A DNA stretch of 64,000 nucleotides, taken from NCBI GenBank assembly GCA_019637645.1, contig JAHBVH010000031.1, forward strand, positions 1 to 64,000. Direction: 5' to 3'. Positions 42,957-53,663 of this stretch are shown piece after piece. Both the position numbers and the translations under genes were made by a program. The notes below the pieces were generated by a model, which worked only from the letters and a program-made list of their open reading frames with translations, did not search any database and had not been told where the DNA came from. The DNA is from Caldilineaceae bacterium. Lineage in GTDB: Bacteria; Chloroflexota; Anaerolineae; Caldilineales; Caldilineaceae. Position 1 is the first letter of the stretch. Each line of letters starts with the position of its first letter.

Positions 42957-43928
42957 TTATTTCCATTCACCGACTAATTGAATTTCCTGTTCAAGCTGGA
43001 CGTTACAGCGTTCTGCCACAACTGCTTGGATCTGTTCAATCAGCCGCATCACATCGCTGGCAGTGGCTTTGCCCACCCCGCCCGGATTGACAATAAAGTT
43101 GGCGTGTCGCTCACTGACTTGTGCCCCCCCAACGCGGGCCCCTTTCAAGCCGGCTGCTTCGATGAGGCGACCGGCATAATCTCCTGGCGGATTGACAAAG
43201 GTGCTGCCCAAGCTCGGCTCAACTGGCTGGGTGCGCCGCCGATGTTGCAAAAAGCGTTCGGCCCGTTCGGCGATGGTGGTCGCTTCGCCGCGGATAAGAC
43301 GAAAATTGGCACTCAGCACCACCGGCTTAAAGCCTGCCACCAAGGGCTGTAACCGTTTCAGGCTGCTATCGCGATAGGCATAGTGAAAATCGGCTACCAG
43401 ATATTCTTGGACATCCCCATTGGCATCAATGATGAGCGCGTCTTCTAGCGTGTCCTTGACCTCGCCGCCATGCGCGCCAGCATTCCCCACCACGGCCCCG
43501 CCAACCGTCCCCGGGACACTGACGGCCCATTCCAACCCTTGCAGCCCATTGCGCACACTGACGCGGGCCGCACCGGCCATGGCTGCGCCGCTCTCCGCCA
43601 TCAAATAGGGGCGGTCATCCTTGGGAAAGAGACAGCAAGGGGCTTCATCAACCCGCACCTGGCGACAGCGATTTTCGATGACCAACCCGCGGATGCCCGC
43701 ATCGCTAATCAGAATATTGCTGCCACCCCCTAAGACAAAATAGGGTAAGGCGACAGCGCGGGCCCATCGCACCAATTTCAGCAATTGATCGGTGGTGTGA
43801 ACGGTGGCATAATATTCGGCTGGCCCGCCCACCTTCATGGTGGTGAGGGGCGCCAAAGGTACATTGCGTTGGATCTGCACACCCAAGCGTGTCGGTGTGC
43901 TCAGATCCAAGGATTCCGCCACTGCCAT
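42957..43928 (-). CDS. murB: UDP-N-acetylenolpyruvoylglucosamine reductase MurB
   Basis: FAD-dependent reductase of the second step of UDP-MurNAc synthesis. It has 323 residues. [15 protein letters not shown] and [15 protein letters not shown] bind [22 protein letters not shown] is the core motif; [13 protein letters not shown] contains the catalytic Ser; the late [11 protein letters not shown] ends with the catalytic Glu region. Type II by the shape of the middle loop. The ATG overlaps the murC stop (TAATG), so translation is coupled. Confidence 0.96.
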   Translation of the reverse strand: MAVAESLDLSTPTRLGVQIQRNVPLAPLTTMKVGGPAEYYATVHTTDQLLKLVRWARAVALPYFVLGGGSNILISDAGIRGLVIENRCRQVRVDEAPCCLFPKDDRPYLMAESGAAMAGAARVSVRNGLQGLEWAVSVPGTVGGAVVGNAGAHGGEVKDTLEDALIIDANGDVQEYLVADFHYAYRDSSLKRLQPLVAGFKPVVLSANFRLIRGEATTIAERAERFLQHRRRTQPVEPSLGSTFVNPPGDYAGRLIEAAGLKGARVGGAQVSERHANFIVNPGGVGKATASDVMRLIEQIQAVVAERCNVQLEQEIQLVGEWK

Positions 43929-45379
43929 TATCGCTTTCCTACCTGTTGGAGCAAGTTAGGCCCTATTTGGTTACTGGTGCCAGCGCCCATCGTAATGACC
44001 ACATCACCTGCCCTGACTTGTTGGGCCAAATAGTCAGCAACTTCTTGTAAGCCCGCAATATGTTGGATGTGTGGGTGGCTGCTAGCTGCTACTAAGCTTG
44101 CCGCGGAAATCGTCAGATCGACCGGTTCACGCGCTGCATAAATATCGGTGATAATGACCTGATCCGCATCTTGAAAGCTGTCGGCCATTTGCTGTAAAAG
44201 GGAACGTGTCCGGCTATAGGTATGGGGTTGCACCACCGCCCACAAGCGGCGCTGGGGATAGCGACTGCGGGCTGCGGCCAAGGTCGCACGCACCTTAGTC
44301 GGGTTATGGGCATAATCATCAATCACCGTTACCCCGGCTACTTCCCCGAGCTTTTCAAAACGGCGGGCGGTGCCCGTAAACGCACCTAAGCTTTCCACCG
44401 CGCTGGTCAAGGATGCATCACAGGTGCAAGCAACGGCCAACGTAGCCAGGGCATTGCGCAAATTATGCAAGCCCGGTACTTGTAAGCGGAGCTGTTCTCT
44501 GGGGGCATTCCACCAATAGAGGTCGGCGGCATATCCTTCTGCTTGAATCATGGTTGGGTTGTGCGCGCAAATATCCGCGGCTGGCGTTAAGCCATATGTA
44601 ATCCAACGTTGATCAGTGAGCGGACGTTCCAAGCGAAGCTGTTCTGCGCCCGGATCATCATTACAGGCGATAATGACCCCATCTGGCACCACCCCTTCCA
44701 CAAACTTGGCAAAGGCCGCATGAAAGCTCGCTGGGGTAGGATAGCAATCAGGATGGTCCCATTCCACATTGGTCACCACGGCGATGGTAGGGCGGAGGCC
44801 CAAAAACATATGGTCGTATTCATCCGCCTCTAGGATAAAGGTCAGATCGGTCCCCGCGGCAGCATTGCCATAGCCCGGCAAATCCGCCCCGATGATATAC
44901 CCCGCCGCAATCCCGGCTTCGCGCAAAACTTTGACAATCATGGCCGTCGTCGTGCTTTTGCCGTGCGTACCCGCGACCGCAATCAGTTTGCGGTTGGCCA
45001 GGAGGACGGGGAGAAAGTCGGCCCGTTTGACAATGGGAACCCCGAGCGCTGTCCAAGCTTGAAATTCTGGATTAACGCCCCCAATCGCACTGCTGATCAG
45101 GATGACATCGGGGCGTTTTTCTGCACCCAAGGTTGTCACATTGGTCGCTTGTTGCTCGCCCAAAATGGTGGCTCCTGCGGCGGCCAAGCGGTCGGTATTG
45201 GCCGTTAGCTGGCGGTCACTCCCGCTGACTTGAAAGCCCATCTCTAGCAAGACTTTGGCGATAGCGCTGAGGCCCGCGCCACCGATGCCCAACAAATGTA
45301 AGCGCAGCGTTGGATCTTTTGCGCTGAGCCGTTCTTGCCAACTTTTGGTACCGATGAGCGATGAATCCGTTGTTTTCAT
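43928..45379 (-). CDS. murC: UDP-N-acetylmuramate--L-alanine ligase MurC
   Basis: Adds L-Ala to UDP-MurNAc in the cytosol. It has 483 residues. [20 protein letters not shown] binds the UDP moiety, [15 protein letters not shown] is the ATP P-loop, and [10 protein letters not shown] carries the metal ligands; [12 protein letters not shown] and the DIYAAREP block close the ligase fold. It heads the block murC-murB after two membrane-protein genes. Confidence 0.97.
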   Translation of the reverse strand: MKTTDSSLIGTKSWQERLSAKDPTLRLHLLGIGGAGLSAIAKVLLEMGFQVSGSDRQLTANTDRLAAAGATILGEQQATNVTTLGAEKRPDVILISSAIGGVNPEFQAWTALGVPIVKRADFLPVLLANRKLIAVAGTHGKSTTTAMIVKVLREAGIAAGYIIGADLPGYGNAAAGTDLTFILEADEYDHMFLGLRPTIAVVTNVEWDHPDCYPTPASFHAAFAKFVEGVVPDGVIIACNDDPGAEQLRLERPLTDQRWITYGLTPAADICAHNPTMIQAEGYAADLYWWNAPREQLRLQVPGLHNLRNALATLAVACTCDASLTSAVESLGAFTGTARRFEKLGEVAGVTVIDDYAHNPTKVRATLAAARSRYPQRRLWAVVQPHTYSRTRSLLQQMADSFQDADQVIITDIYAAREPVDLTISAASLVAASSHPHIQHIAGLQEVADYLAQQVRAGDVVITMGAGTSNQIGPNLLQQVGKR

Positions 45380-45418
45380 CTGTCCGCTTTCCCTACTTCA
45401 TTGTTGCTTCGCTGGGGG

Positions 45419-45448
45419 CGTGTCCCTGCTCTTTGGTGGCAGGACACG
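45419..45448. repeat. Hairpin upstream of murC
   Basis: CGTGTCC(C)TGC pairs with GCAGGACACG, one bulged base, in the 81-bp gap between the CvpA-like gene and murC. Possible processing or pause site. Confidence 0.5.
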
Positions 45449-45460
45449 ATTCATCTTTTG

Positions 45461-46003
45461 TTAGCCTCTGACCCGCAAGATGATCAACGCGGCGACGGGA
45501 ATCATCCAGTAGACCGGTGAATCAAAGAGCGTTTGGGGCAACATGCCCACCAAGGCTTGGCCGGTCGCGGTCAACGGCAATTGGATCAACCCCAACAACT
45601 GGGTGGGGTAGTCAAACCGGGCTTGGTAGTACCACAGTGTACCAGCGATCAGGTAGCCATTGAGCAGCCCGATGGCCAAGGTTAGGGCTGGCCCGATGGG
45701 GGCTGGCTGTGGCCGACCGGGAAAATCAAACGTAATGCCAGCATAGCTGGCAAAGACTGCAATAATAAATAGCACCTCAAATAGCGTACTCAGGAGCAAA
45801 TTGGCCGTTTGCGCATCACCCCCTAGCAAGCTTGTCGCGATGGGGGTGAGCAAGCTCACCAACCGCGCTTCAAAAAAACTAAGGACAAAGATCGTCGCTA
45901 GAATAATGACGGTATTGCCTAGCTCTTTTGGGTAGCCACGCGCGACGGCTACCAAGGTGACAAAGATGACGATAATCCCAAAGATGACTTCGAGCGGCCC
46001 CAT
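45461..46003 (-). CDS. CvpA-like membrane protein, second copy
   Basis: A 180-residue inner-membrane protein with four hydrophobic segments (about 5-23, 29-52, 69-92, 105-125) and a short hydrophobic C-terminal stretch. The N-terminus (PLEVIFGIIVIFVTLVAVARGYPKELGN) matches the pattern of CvpA-family proteins, which have a small helix, a Gly-Arg/Lys turn and a second helix. The gene starts five bases after the related gene upstream. A place inside the dcw cluster suggests an envelope role; no function is assigned. Confidence 0.7.
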   Translation of the reverse strand: MGPLEVIFGIIVIFVTLVAVARGYPKELGNTVIILATIFVLSFFEARLVSLLTPIATSLLGGDAQTANLLLSTLFEVLFIIAVFASYAGITFDFPGRPQPAPIGPALTLAIGLLNGYLIAGTLWYYQARFDYPTQLLGLIQLPLTATGQALVGMLPQTLFDSPVYWMIPVAALIILRVRG

Positions 46004-46008
46004 GTTGG

Positions 46009-46689
46009 TTAACTTCGCTTTTCTGCGCTACTCGGCTTTTTGCTGCTGTTGCGTAAGGTGCTGGCTGCCAGTAACAAGAAAATCGTTAGTAGAATCAACA
46101 AAACTAATGAACGTTGCGACGCGTCAAAAATCCCCCATAGTCCACCAACACTATCGCGTAAGAGCCCGATACCGCCGCTGAGAACCCTGAAAAGGCTGCC
46201 GATCCCTGCCGCGGCATTCTCATCGAGTTCGCTCGGTTGGACCAGCGTCGCCAACTTGGGTAACAAGATGGCGGCAAAGAGCAGGCCATTAAAGATGCCT
46301 AATAGAACAGCCCAGCCGTCTGATTTACTCTTCTTGGCAAAGGGTTTTAGATTGCTGATGACATAGGCTAATACCAGAATCAGGACCCAAACAAGAAAGA
46401 GAAACTCGTCGCGCTGATCGCTCGTCACCCACGCGGGTGCATCCCCCAAGGCGCTAAAGGCGGCGTCGGTATTCTCCCCCAATCCACCGGCACGAACGAA
46501 GGCCACTCCCTTGCTGCCCAGGTTGACAATACGAATCAGGATGTCACCAGCCTCTTGGAGCACAATCCAACTACCCAGCGCCGTAAATGCCACAATCGCT
46601 TCGCGCAGATTGCCGCGTTGATAGCCAATCCAGGCAAAGAACAACGTATAGATCAGGAGTGTAATCAGTATTTCCAGTTGTTCTGTCAT
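46009..46689 (-). CDS. CvpA-like membrane protein, first copy
   Basis: A 226-residue inner-membrane protein. Hydrophobic segments lie near 5-22, 32-52, 102-120, 135-155 and 190-213; ILITLLIYTLFFAWIGYQRGNLREAIV is the CvpA-like opening with its Arg-Gly turn. The C-terminus is Ser/Lys rich (NSSKKPSSAEKRS). It forms a pair with the gene five bases downstream. Such genes are not a standard part of a dcw cluster. Confidence 0.7.
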   Translation of the reverse strand: MTEQLEILITLLIYTLFFAWIGYQRGNLREAIVAFTALGSWIVLQEAGDILIRIVNLGSKGVAFVRAGGLGENTDAAFSALGDAPAWVTSDQRDEFLFLVWVLILVLAYVISNLKPFAKKSKSDGWAVLLGIFNGLLFAAILLPKLATLVQPSELDENAAAGIGSLFRVLSGGIGLLRDSVGGLWGIFDASQRSLVLLILLTIFLLLAASTLRNSSKKPSSAEKRS

Positions 46690-46731
46690 AACTGGCGTTG
46701 GATCTTTCTACGCGATTTCTGGGCAACAGGG

Positions 46732-47982
46732 CTAGGGCTGTGCTGCCAGTTGGACCAACTGCTCGGCAATGGCCTGGGCGGCTTGGGGCTTGGCTAGCTT
46801 TGCCAAAGCCATTTCCATCCGCTGGCGGCGAGTCCGATCTTGGATAAGTTCCAGCAGCGTAGGCGCAAGCTGTTGGGCTAAGGTGTGATCGTCCAGTAAC
46901 ACGGCCCCCCCATGCTCTACCAAATACTCTGCATTTTGGCGTTGATTCACGCCTGGGTGGGGTACGAGCACTGCAGGCAGGCGAGCCACGGGAAATTCGC
47001 CAAGCGTGCTAGCCCCGGCGCGGGCCACGGTTAGATCCGCAGCGGCTAAAGCAAGCGTCATCTCTTCGTGCAAGTAGGCCACGGGATGATAGCGTTGCCA
47101 CTGCTCAGTCGGTACTGGTGACTGCTGTAACTTGCTTTGCCATGTTTGCCAATCCCGCTCGCCCACCACATGGAGCACATGGGCATGCGGCAAGATCTGG
47201 GGCAAGGCTGTCCAAAGCGCCTCATTGATGTTGCGTGAACCCTGACTACCGCCCCAAACCATAACAAGCGGGAAGTTGTCATCCGTGCAGAGCGGACGCT
47301 GTAACTGGGTGGCTAATTGACAACGCGCCGCCCGCCGCGCGGCCACCTGTTTACGCACATCGGCTACTTCATCCCCGGCTACTTCATCCCCAGCCAGTTC
47401 GACCAACTCCTGGCGCACTGGGTAGCCGGTGACGACCGCTTTGCCTGTTGGATAGATCCCGCCAAAATAACGGGCTGCTTCGGGATAGCTCACTGCCACT
47501 CGGTCCGCAAAACGACTCAGCAACCGAATCGCCCAACCCGGCACCATATCCGGCAGATAGATCAAAACAGGGATATGCTGCCATCGGCAGGCCATCACCA
47601 CGGGCGCACAGACATACCCACCCGTTGCCAAACAAACATCTGGTTGAAAGTCGCGGAGGATGGCTAGACTATCTTGCCATCCCTTGAGCATTTTGCTCGT
47701 ACTCCGTATAATGGTCGCGGGATCTTTGCCACGTAATTGACCGGTGGCAATGCCCCGGTAGGGCAACCCGGCATGCTCTACTAGCCCTTTTTCCATGCCT
47801 GTACTCGCGCCTACCCACAGCAGTGCTGCCGCATCATCACTTGCGTACGGTGCGACGCCGGGTACTGCCAGTACTGCTGGTGGTGCTATTGCTACTTTTG
47901 CGACGGTTGGTAGCTGGGCGACGACTGCTAGCGCCGGATAGACGTGGCCACCGGTCCCGCCACCCGAAATCAAAATGCGCAT
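46732..47982 (-). CDS. murG: Lipid II synthase MurG
   Basis: Peripheral inner-membrane glycosyltransferase that adds GlcNAc to lipid I. I start at MRILISGGGTGGHVYPA (ATG 47982), 416 residues; the open frame runs a further 49 residues upstream, but these are low-complexity. After the first helix there is an insert of about 25 residues (VAKVAIAPPAVLAVPGVAPY) not usual in MurG. HAGLPYRGI, CLATGGYVCAPV, VWGGSQGSRNINEAL and GASTLGEF are the family blocks. The first 146 bases overlap the ftsW tail in another frame. Confidence 0.95.
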   Translation of the reverse strand: MRILISGGGTGGHVYPALAVVAQLPTVAKVAIAPPAVLAVPGVAPYASDDAAALLWVGASTGMEKGLVEHAGLPYRGIATGQLRGKDPATIIRSTSKMLKGWQDSLAILRDFQPDVCLATGGYVCAPVVMACRWQHIPVLIYLPDMVPGWAIRLLSRFADRVAVSYPEAARYFGGIYPTGKAVVTGYPVRQELVELAGDEVAGDEVADVRKQVAARRAARCQLATQLQRPLCTDDNFPLVMVWGGSQGSRNINEALWTALPQILPHAHVLHVVGERDWQTWQSKLQQSPVPTEQWQRYHPVAYLHEEMTLALAAADLTVARAGASTLGEFPVARLPAVLVPHPGVNQRQNAEYLVEHGGAVLLDDHTLAQQLAPTLLELIQDRTRRQRMEMALAKLAKPQAAQAIAEQLVQLAAQP

Positions 47983-49234
47983 AAGGCTGTTTTCCTGTTC
48001 CCGTTGGGGCTGCGGCGATTGCTGCACTTTTGCTGGCTGCTCTGCCTGTGCTGGTGGCCTCGGCATGGCGACTAATGTTGAGTAAGATGCCAATCGCGGC
48101 CAAGGCGGTGACCAAGGAACTGCCACCATAGCTAATAAAGGGCAAGGTTACACCGGTGGGGGGGGCCGCTGCCACAATGACGGCCATGTTCAAAAGGGCC
48201 TGCAATGTGAGCGAGGCGGTGATGCCCGTTGCCAACAACATGCCAAAATTATCTGGTGCCCGCAACGCTGTACGTAGCCCAAAGTAGGCCAGCATCGCAA
48301 ATAAGAAAATGACAAGCAAGGCCCCTAAGAGGCCCATTTCCTCGCCGATCACGGCAAAAATATTATCACTCCAAACGACCGGCAGATAGCCAGGAATTTT
48401 GGCCTGACTATTCCCAAGCCCTTGCCCAAAGAGCCCGCCACGAATCAGCGCTTCAACCGCCCGCTGGACTTGATACTCATCGCTTTGCATGGGATTCCAT
48501 AGCGATGCCATGTACTTGGCTACGCGGTCGTGGGCATAGGTGCTGTAGCGAATCACCAGCCAAAAGGTCGCCGCACCACCCGCCGCTACAACCAAAAGCT
48601 GCTTCATCTCTGCGCCCGCAATAAAGAACATGACCGAAGCGGTTGCCACGATCAAAATGGCGGTACTAATGTTGGGCTGGGCGACAATCAAAACCGCAAT
48701 GGCTCCCATCAACACGCTGAAGGGTAGCAAGCCGACACGCACATCGCGGATCCGCTCGCCCTTGCTGGCGAGCCAGGCACTTACATACATGACAATGATG
48801 ATCTTGGCTGGCTCGCTTGGTTGAACGCTACCGCCCAAAAAGGTACGAGTGGCATTGAACCGTTCACTGCCCACCGCAATGACGGCCATGAGGGCTAACA
48901 GCGCAATGGCCATGAGCACGACGCTCCAGCGCTCCCAAATCGGATAGGGAATGTTGGCCACAACGACCATGGTAACCAGCCCGATCCCACCCCAGATGAG
49001 CTGACGCACCACATAGAAATAGGGGTCTTCATAGTCGGCATAGCCCCAGGCAAAGCTGGCGCTGAGCACCATGACCATGCCCAAGCCGAAGAGAACCATG
49101 ACGATGGACAGCAGGCCCCAATCATAGGTCCGACTAACGGTCGGTATTTGATTTTTTGTTGTCGTCATCACCGGTTGGCTCGTTGTCATTTCTACCGTTG
49201 TTATTTCCACAAAAGTGCGGTTTGCAAACCACAC
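47837..49234 (-). CDS. ftsW: Septal peptidoglycan polymerase FtsW
   Basis: SEDS-family glycosyltransferase that polymerises lipid II at the septum together with FtsI. Up to 465 residues, with ten hydrophobic segments. It starts with GTG 49234 directly after the murD stop; ATG 49189 or 49168 are alternatives. The signatures ALIRGGLFGQGLGNSQAKIP and FISYGGSSLV with the catalytic Asp region (VVWSDNIFAVIGEE) are clear. After the last helix a 75-residue tail rich in Ser, Thr, Ala and Arg follows, most of it encoded in DNA that also codes for MurG. Confidence 0.95.
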   Translation of the reverse strand: MWFANRTFVEITTVEMTTSQPVMTTTKNQIPTVSRTYDWGLLSIVMVLFGLGMVMVLSASFAWGYADYEDPYFYVVRQLIWGGIGLVTMVVVANIPYPIWERWSVVLMAIALLALMAVIAVGSERFNATRTFLGGSVQPSEPAKIIIVMYVSAWLASKGERIRDVRVGLLPFSVLMGAIAVLIVAQPNISTAILIVATASVMFFIAGAEMKQLLVVAAGGAATFWLVIRYSTYAHDRVAKYMASLWNPMQSDEYQVQRAVEALIRGGLFGQGLGNSQAKIPGYLPVVWSDNIFAVIGEEMGLLGALLVIFLFAMLAYFGLRTALRAPDNFGMLLATGITASLTLQALLNMAVIVAAAPPTGVTLPFISYGGSSLVTALAAIGILLNISRHAEATSTGRAASKSAAIAAAPTGTGKQPYAHFDFGWRDRWPRLSGASSRRPATNRRKSSNSTTSSTGSTRRRTVRK

Positions 49235-50941
49235 CTACTCGACTGGACTTTCATTGATCGGACTGGCTTCGCTCGGATCAAGGGGCAGCGTTGGCTGGGC
49301 GGTCGTCCAGCTTGCCACCAAGCGGCGAAAGTGTTCGCCGCGCTCTTCAAAATCGCGATAGGCATCGTAGCTAGTGCCGCCAGGGGAAAGCAAGACAACC
49401 GTGGGCAAAGCTGGGTGGCTATGTTCACCCTGGCCATTGAGATCGATTTTGGTTGTCGCTGGTGTTAAACCCGCTACTCGTGCGGCTAAGGCGACGGCTT
49501 CATCCAACCGTTGTACGAAAGCGCAATTCGGTGCGCGCCGCTTGGTATATTGGGCGCGCTCTTGGATCTTTTCAATGATCATGCTTCCGGCATGGCCAAA
49601 GCCAATGACATAATTGACGCGGCCAATGACCTCATCGGCGAAGCTATCCCATGGTAAGTTCTTATCTTTGCCCCCTGCGAGCAAGATCAAGGTCTGCTCT
49701 CCAGCAGTAAAAGAACGCAAGGCTGCCATCGCGCGCTCGGGGGCCGTGGCAATACTATCGTTGATCCAAGTCACCTGTTGTTCGCTGGTGACAATCTCCA
49801 ACCGGTGGCGCACGCCCCGGAAGGTCGTTGCTACGCTGCGCATGGCGGCTGGCTCTGCCCCCACCGCACCGCTGATCACTGCTGCCGCCAGCAGATTGCT
49901 AATGTTGTGCTCGCCCCGGAGTAATACTGCGCTCCTTGGGCAAAGGGGCTGGCCCGCATAAACAAGTTGCTGATCGGCCAACCAAGCGCCCGTTGATAAG
50001 AGCTGTTGTCGGCTAAAGGGAATCGTCTGGATGCCCCATGCCTGCAACTTATTTTGCATGGTTGTCAGTAATTCGTCTAGGTGCCAAGCTGCAGGCAAAG
50101 CGTGGTTTGGCAGTGTTTGCTCGCCACCATAAAGGCGCTGGCAGACAGGATCGTCGGCACTGATCACTACTTGTGCGTTGGCGGGCAAATGGCGCAAGAG
50201 ATTCAACTTGGCATTGGCATAGGCCGCCATGTCGGGGTGTCGGTCTAAGTGATTGGGGGTAATATTGAGAATCGCGGCGACATCGGGACCAATGTTGCTG
50301 AGCTCCCCCCAAGCAATTTGTGGATCAAAGAGTTCGAGCTGAAAACTACTCAACTCTAGAACGATCGGCTCCCCAGGTTGGATCGTGTCGAGCCGGTCGA
50401 GTAAGGGCGTGCCTATATTCCCACCAACATGGACGCTCTTTCCGTAGGCTTGCTCACGGGTGCTACTATTGGTTGCTTGTGTGGCTTGCAGCATCAGCCC
50501 CACGAGCGTTGTCGTGGTCGTTTTGCCACTACTCCCCGTGAGCGCAATGAGTGGACCTAACCCACGGCTGCGCGCTAACTGAAAGGTGAGCAAGCTATCG
50601 TTACTCAACGGAATGCCGCGGGCGATGGCCGTTTGCACCAATTCAAGTTGCGGGGGGACACCACCGCTTAGACAGAGCAGATCACAGCCATCAAGCAGGG
50701 ATAAAGGATGCGCACCTAGCACTAATTCAACCGGTAGTTGACCAAGTTGGGTGAGCTCCTGCGTTAGCTTGGTGGCGGGGGCCGCGTCGCTGATCACCGT
50801 CTGTGCACCCGCTTGTACAAAAAAGCGAGCCAAGGCTAGCCCTTGGCGAGCCAAGCCCAGGATCACTACTTTGCGATTTGTAAAATCAAAGGCACTGCCT
50901 TCGCTTGCCATGCCAAACTCCGCACTCTGTTGCGTTATCAC
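49235..50941 (-). CDS. murD: UDP-N-acetylmuramoylalanine--D-glutamate ligase MurD
   Basis: Adds D-Glu to UDP-MurNAc-L-Ala. It has 568 residues from GTG 50941, which overlaps the mraY stop (TAGTG); ATG 50911 is another possible start. [16 protein letters not shown] binds [18 protein letters not shown] is the P-loop, [13 protein letters not shown] and [11 protein letters not shown] the ligase motifs, LLAGGKDKN and [22 protein letters not shown] the C-terminal domain. It is about 100 residues longer than usual, mostly from inserts in the central domain and an acidic/Pro tail. Confidence 0.96.
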   Translation of the reverse strand: MITQQSAEFGMASEGSAFDFTNRKVVILGLARQGLALARFFVQAGAQTVISDAAPATKLTQELTQLGQLPVELVLGAHPLSLLDGCDLLCLSGGVPPQLELVQTAIARGIPLSNDSLLTFQLARSRGLGPLIALTGSSGKTTTTTLVGLMLQATQATNSSTREQAYGKSVHVGGNIGTPLLDRLDTIQPGEPIVLELSSFQLELFDPQIAWGELSNIGPDVAAILNITPNHLDRHPDMAAYANAKLNLLRHLPANAQVVISADDPVCQRLYGGEQTLPNHALPAAWHLDELLTTMQNKLQAWGIQTIPFSRQQLLSTGAWLADQQLVYAGQPLCPRSAVLLRGEHNISNLLAAAVISGAVGAEPAAMRSVATTFRGVRHRLEIVTSEQQVTWINDSIATAPERAMAALRSFTAGEQTLILLAGGKDKNLPWDSFADEVIGRVNYVIGFGHAGSMIIEKIQERAQYTKRRAPNCAFVQRLDEAVALAARVAGLTPATTKIDLNGQGEHSHPALPTVVLLSPGGTSYDAYRDFEERGEHFRRLVASWTTAQPTLPLDPSEASPINESPVE

Positions 50942-52125
50942 TACACCAGCGCCAAGGCTACCCCTAACATTCCACTGAGTACACTAATCAGCCAGAAGCG
51001 TTCTTTGACCTGCATTTCGCTCCAGCCCAAAAGTTCAAAGTGGTAGTGCAAGGGGGCCATTTTAAAGACACGGCGACCTTCGCCATATTTAATCCGTGTC
51101 CATTTAAAGTAATACCGTTGGATCAGCACGCTGCCCGCTTCGGCCACAAAGATTGAGCCGATAATCGGTAACAGCAGCCACTGGCCAGTCATCACCCCAA
51201 CGAGGCCCAAGGTCGCGCCAAGCGCCAAACTGCCCGTATCACCCATAAACATCTGGGCCGGGTGCGCATTGTACCAGAGAAACGCTAGTAGAGCGCCGAC
51301 AATGGTGAAACAAAAGGCCATGAGATAGGTCTGATTTTGCAGATAGGCGATCACCCCATAGCTGGCAAAGGCGATGCTGCTAATACTCCCGGCCAAGCTA
51401 TCCAGCCCATCGGTAAAGTTCACGGCGTTGCTAAAGCTGACCAGGATAAAGATCGTTATGGGAATGATGAACGGCCCAACCCGATAGAAGCCATTATGGG
51501 GGCCATATAAGCCTGGAATACCGATATAATCCCAGTGGGGCGGCCCATAATAGAGAATCAAGGCAAGTACGGTTGCAAAGAGCAGTTGGAAGGTGCTCTT
51601 CATCCGCTCGCTCATTCCTTCCCCGCGGCCCCGAATGCCCTTGATCCCTTGCCAGTCGTCAATGCCCCCCAGCACCGCATGGGAGCCAAGACAAAAGAAG
51701 AGAATCAGCGTGCTTTGGCCGATGGCATCGAGCCCCCACAAGTTTGCGATGTTGAGGACGCCAGTGATCAACAGGACCGGGACCACAATTAAAATGCCGC
51801 CCATGGTGGGCGTCCCGGTTTTGGTCTGGCGGCTACCAGGCTCTTCCACCCGAATCTGCTTCCCAATCCCCCAGCGTTTTAGCAGCGTGATCAGGGGGCT
51901 GCCCCAAAAAACCGCGATAAAAAAGCTAACAGTGCCCAGGGTGAGTGCATATGCCATAGAGGACTCCATGAAATCTTCAAGCAATTTGGATGAGACTAGG
52001 CAGATCACCAATAGGGCTAGTAGGCGCAGGATATGCGGAAAAAGCCGCTGGGGCGGACCATCTCCTCCGCTGGCTCGTTCTCGACGGCGCAAGGGCAATG
52101 CTAGTAGCTGAAGCGGTATTCTCAT
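50941..52125 (-). CDS. mraY: Phospho-MurNAc-pentapeptide transferase MraY
   Basis: Inner-membrane enzyme that forms lipid I on undecaprenyl phosphate. Two starts are credible. ATG 52125 overlaps the murF stop (ATGA) and gives 394 residues with an extra hydrophobic N-terminal segment ([18 protein letters not shown]). ATG 51957, behind GGAG, gives the family-sized 338 residues starting [10 protein letters not shown]. The motifs are [10 protein letters not shown], the Asp pair region [11 protein letters not shown], and [25 protein letters not shown] ends the catalytic loop. About ten helices. Confidence 0.95.
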   Translation of the reverse strand: MRIPLQLLALPLRRRERASGGDGPPQRLFPHILRLLALLVICLVSSKLLEDFMESSMAYALTLGTVSFFIAVFWGSPLITLLKRWGIGKQIRVEEPGSRQTKTGTPTMGGILIVVPVLLITGVLNIANLWGLDAIGQSTLILFFCLGSHAVLGGIDDWQGIKGIRGRGEGMSERMKSTFQLLFATVLALILYYGPPHWDYIGIPGLYGPHNGFYRVGPFIIPITIFILVSFSNAVNFTDGLDSLAGSISSIAFASYGVIAYLQNQTYLMAFCFTIVGALLAFLWYNAHPAQMFMGDTGSLALGATLGLVGVMTGQWLLLPIIGSIFVAEAGSVLIQRYYFKWTRIKYGEGRRVFKMAPLHYHFELLGWSEMQVKERFWLISVLSGMLGVALALV

Positions 52126-53660
52126 TTCGCAGGTTGCCTTTCTCCCGTTGCAATAATTTCGGTCACAATGACATCCATACCTACGGCTCGACTGCCTTTC
52201 ACCAAGACAATATCATCCTGGCGTAGCTCTGTCTTCAATAATTCAATGGCCTCTTCGTGGGTCGGCAGTTGGCGTACTTGCTCGCGCGCAAAGCCAATCT
52301 TGAGCGCTTCATCGCCGATCGCATGGCCCAAATCCCCTACGGTCACGAGTAGATCGACAACATCGACCGCCCGTCGCCCAACGAGTTGGTGCCCTTCATC
52401 GGTAAAGGGCCCTAGCTCTAACATGTCTCCCAAAACGGCGACCCGTCGTCCGTGCTGGGCCGGTTCGAGATCGGCCAACAAATTCAGAGCCGCAATCGTG
52501 CTGGCCGGGCTGGCGTTATACGTATCGTCGATCACGGTGCTGCCATTAATGCCGGGAACAACCACCAACCGAATCTGGCCCGGTACACTCTGGAGGCCGA
52601 CCATGATCTCTTCCCAGCTGAGATTTTCTACTAGCCCAACCGCCGCCGCACGCAGCGCGGTGTGAACGCTGTGACGGCCAAGCAGCGGCACCCGTGCATG
52701 CAGCGATTCGACCTGGTTGCTGCCCGGCAACCGATGGTGGAACCGAAAACGCAGGCCCTCTAGGCCAGCTCCGACAATCTGGTCCGCCCACAGATCGGCC
52801 TCGGGGGTTAAGCCATAGCGGAAAACTTGAGCTTTGGTCCGCTGCGCCAGGGTGCGTACCCGTTCATCGTCCCAGTTGAGGATCGCCACCCCACCATCTT
52901 CGGCGGTGGGCAGGGCCTCGACAAGCTCGGCTTTGGCTTGTACGATGCGCTCCATGGTGCCCAGCCGTTCTAAATGGCTAGGGCCGATATTGGTGACAAC
53001 TCCCACATGGGGCCGCGCCAGTGTACAGAGGGTGCGGATCTCGCCAATATCATACATCCCCATCTCTAAAACGGCGCGTTCATGTTGGAGGCCAAGCCCT
53101 AACAGTGTAAAGGGGAGGCCCTGTTCGCTGTTCAAACTACCGCGGTTATGCAGCAGGGTATATCCCTGTTGCAGCACCGCGGCGGCCAACTCTTTGGTGC
53201 TCGTCTTGCCGACACTCCCTGTTACGCCAACCACACGTAGCGTTGGGTTGCTGCGATGTAACCGTTGAAACGCCCCTACTTTTTGCAGCGCCGCGGTGGT
53301 CTCATCCACAACATAGGCCAAGGGGATATGGGGTTGGTAGTCGGCAGGTAACGTAACGCTCAATTCCCAGCGGCCAATGGTGCAATCGATGAGAACCGCG
53401 CCACCCGCGCGTGCTTGGTCACGCCCCTGCTCCCCGCAGATGATGGCTTGGGCACCGCGCCGTAGGGCATCCCCAATAAAGAAGTGACCGTCGGTGTGTC
53501 GTCCCGAAAAGGCAACAAAGAGATCGCCGAGCGTTGTGTCGCGATTGTCCAAAACTGCATGTTGAATCGGCTTGGCTGACAAGGCGAGCGGTGGTGTCTG
53601 CCCAGTCAAGGCTTGCCAAAGCGTATGTTGTGTAATCTGAGTGGCAATCACTGGCCGCAT
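52122..53660 (-). CDS. murF: UDP-MurNAc-tripeptide--D-alanyl-D-alanine ligase MurF
   Basis: Completes the UDP-MurNAc pentapeptide by adding the Ddl product. It has 512 residues, slightly long. [20 protein letters not shown] is the substrate domain, [18 protein letters not shown] the P-loop, [14 protein letters not shown] and [12 protein letters not shown] the ligase motifs and VLGDMLELG the C-terminal domain. The start is four bases after the ftsI stop. murE, normally between ftsI and murF, is absent here. Confidence 0.96.
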   Translation of the reverse strand: MRPVIATQITQHTLWQALTGQTPPLALSAKPIQHAVLDNRDTTLGDLFVAFSGRHTDGHFFIGDALRRGAQAIICGEQGRDQARAGGAVLIDCTIGRWELSVTLPADYQPHIPLAYVVDETTAALQKVGAFQRLHRSNPTLRVVGVTGSVGKTSTKELAAAVLQQGYTLLHNRGSLNSEQGLPFTLLGLGLQHERAVLEMGMYDIGEIRTLCTLARPHVGVVTNIGPSHLERLGTMERIVQAKAELVEALPTAEDGGVAILNWDDERVRTLAQRTKAQVFRYGLTPEADLWADQIVGAGLEGLRFRFHHRLPGSNQVESLHARVPLLGRHSVHTALRAAAVGLVENLSWEEIMVGLQSVPGQIRLVVVPGINGSTVIDDTYNASPASTIAALNLLADLEPAQHGRRVAVLGDMLELGPFTDEGHQLVGRRAVDVVDLLVTVGDLGHAIGDEALKIGFAREQVRQLPTHEEAIELLKTELRQDDIVLVKGSRAVGMDVIVTEIIATGERQPAK

Positions 53661-53663
53661 AAA

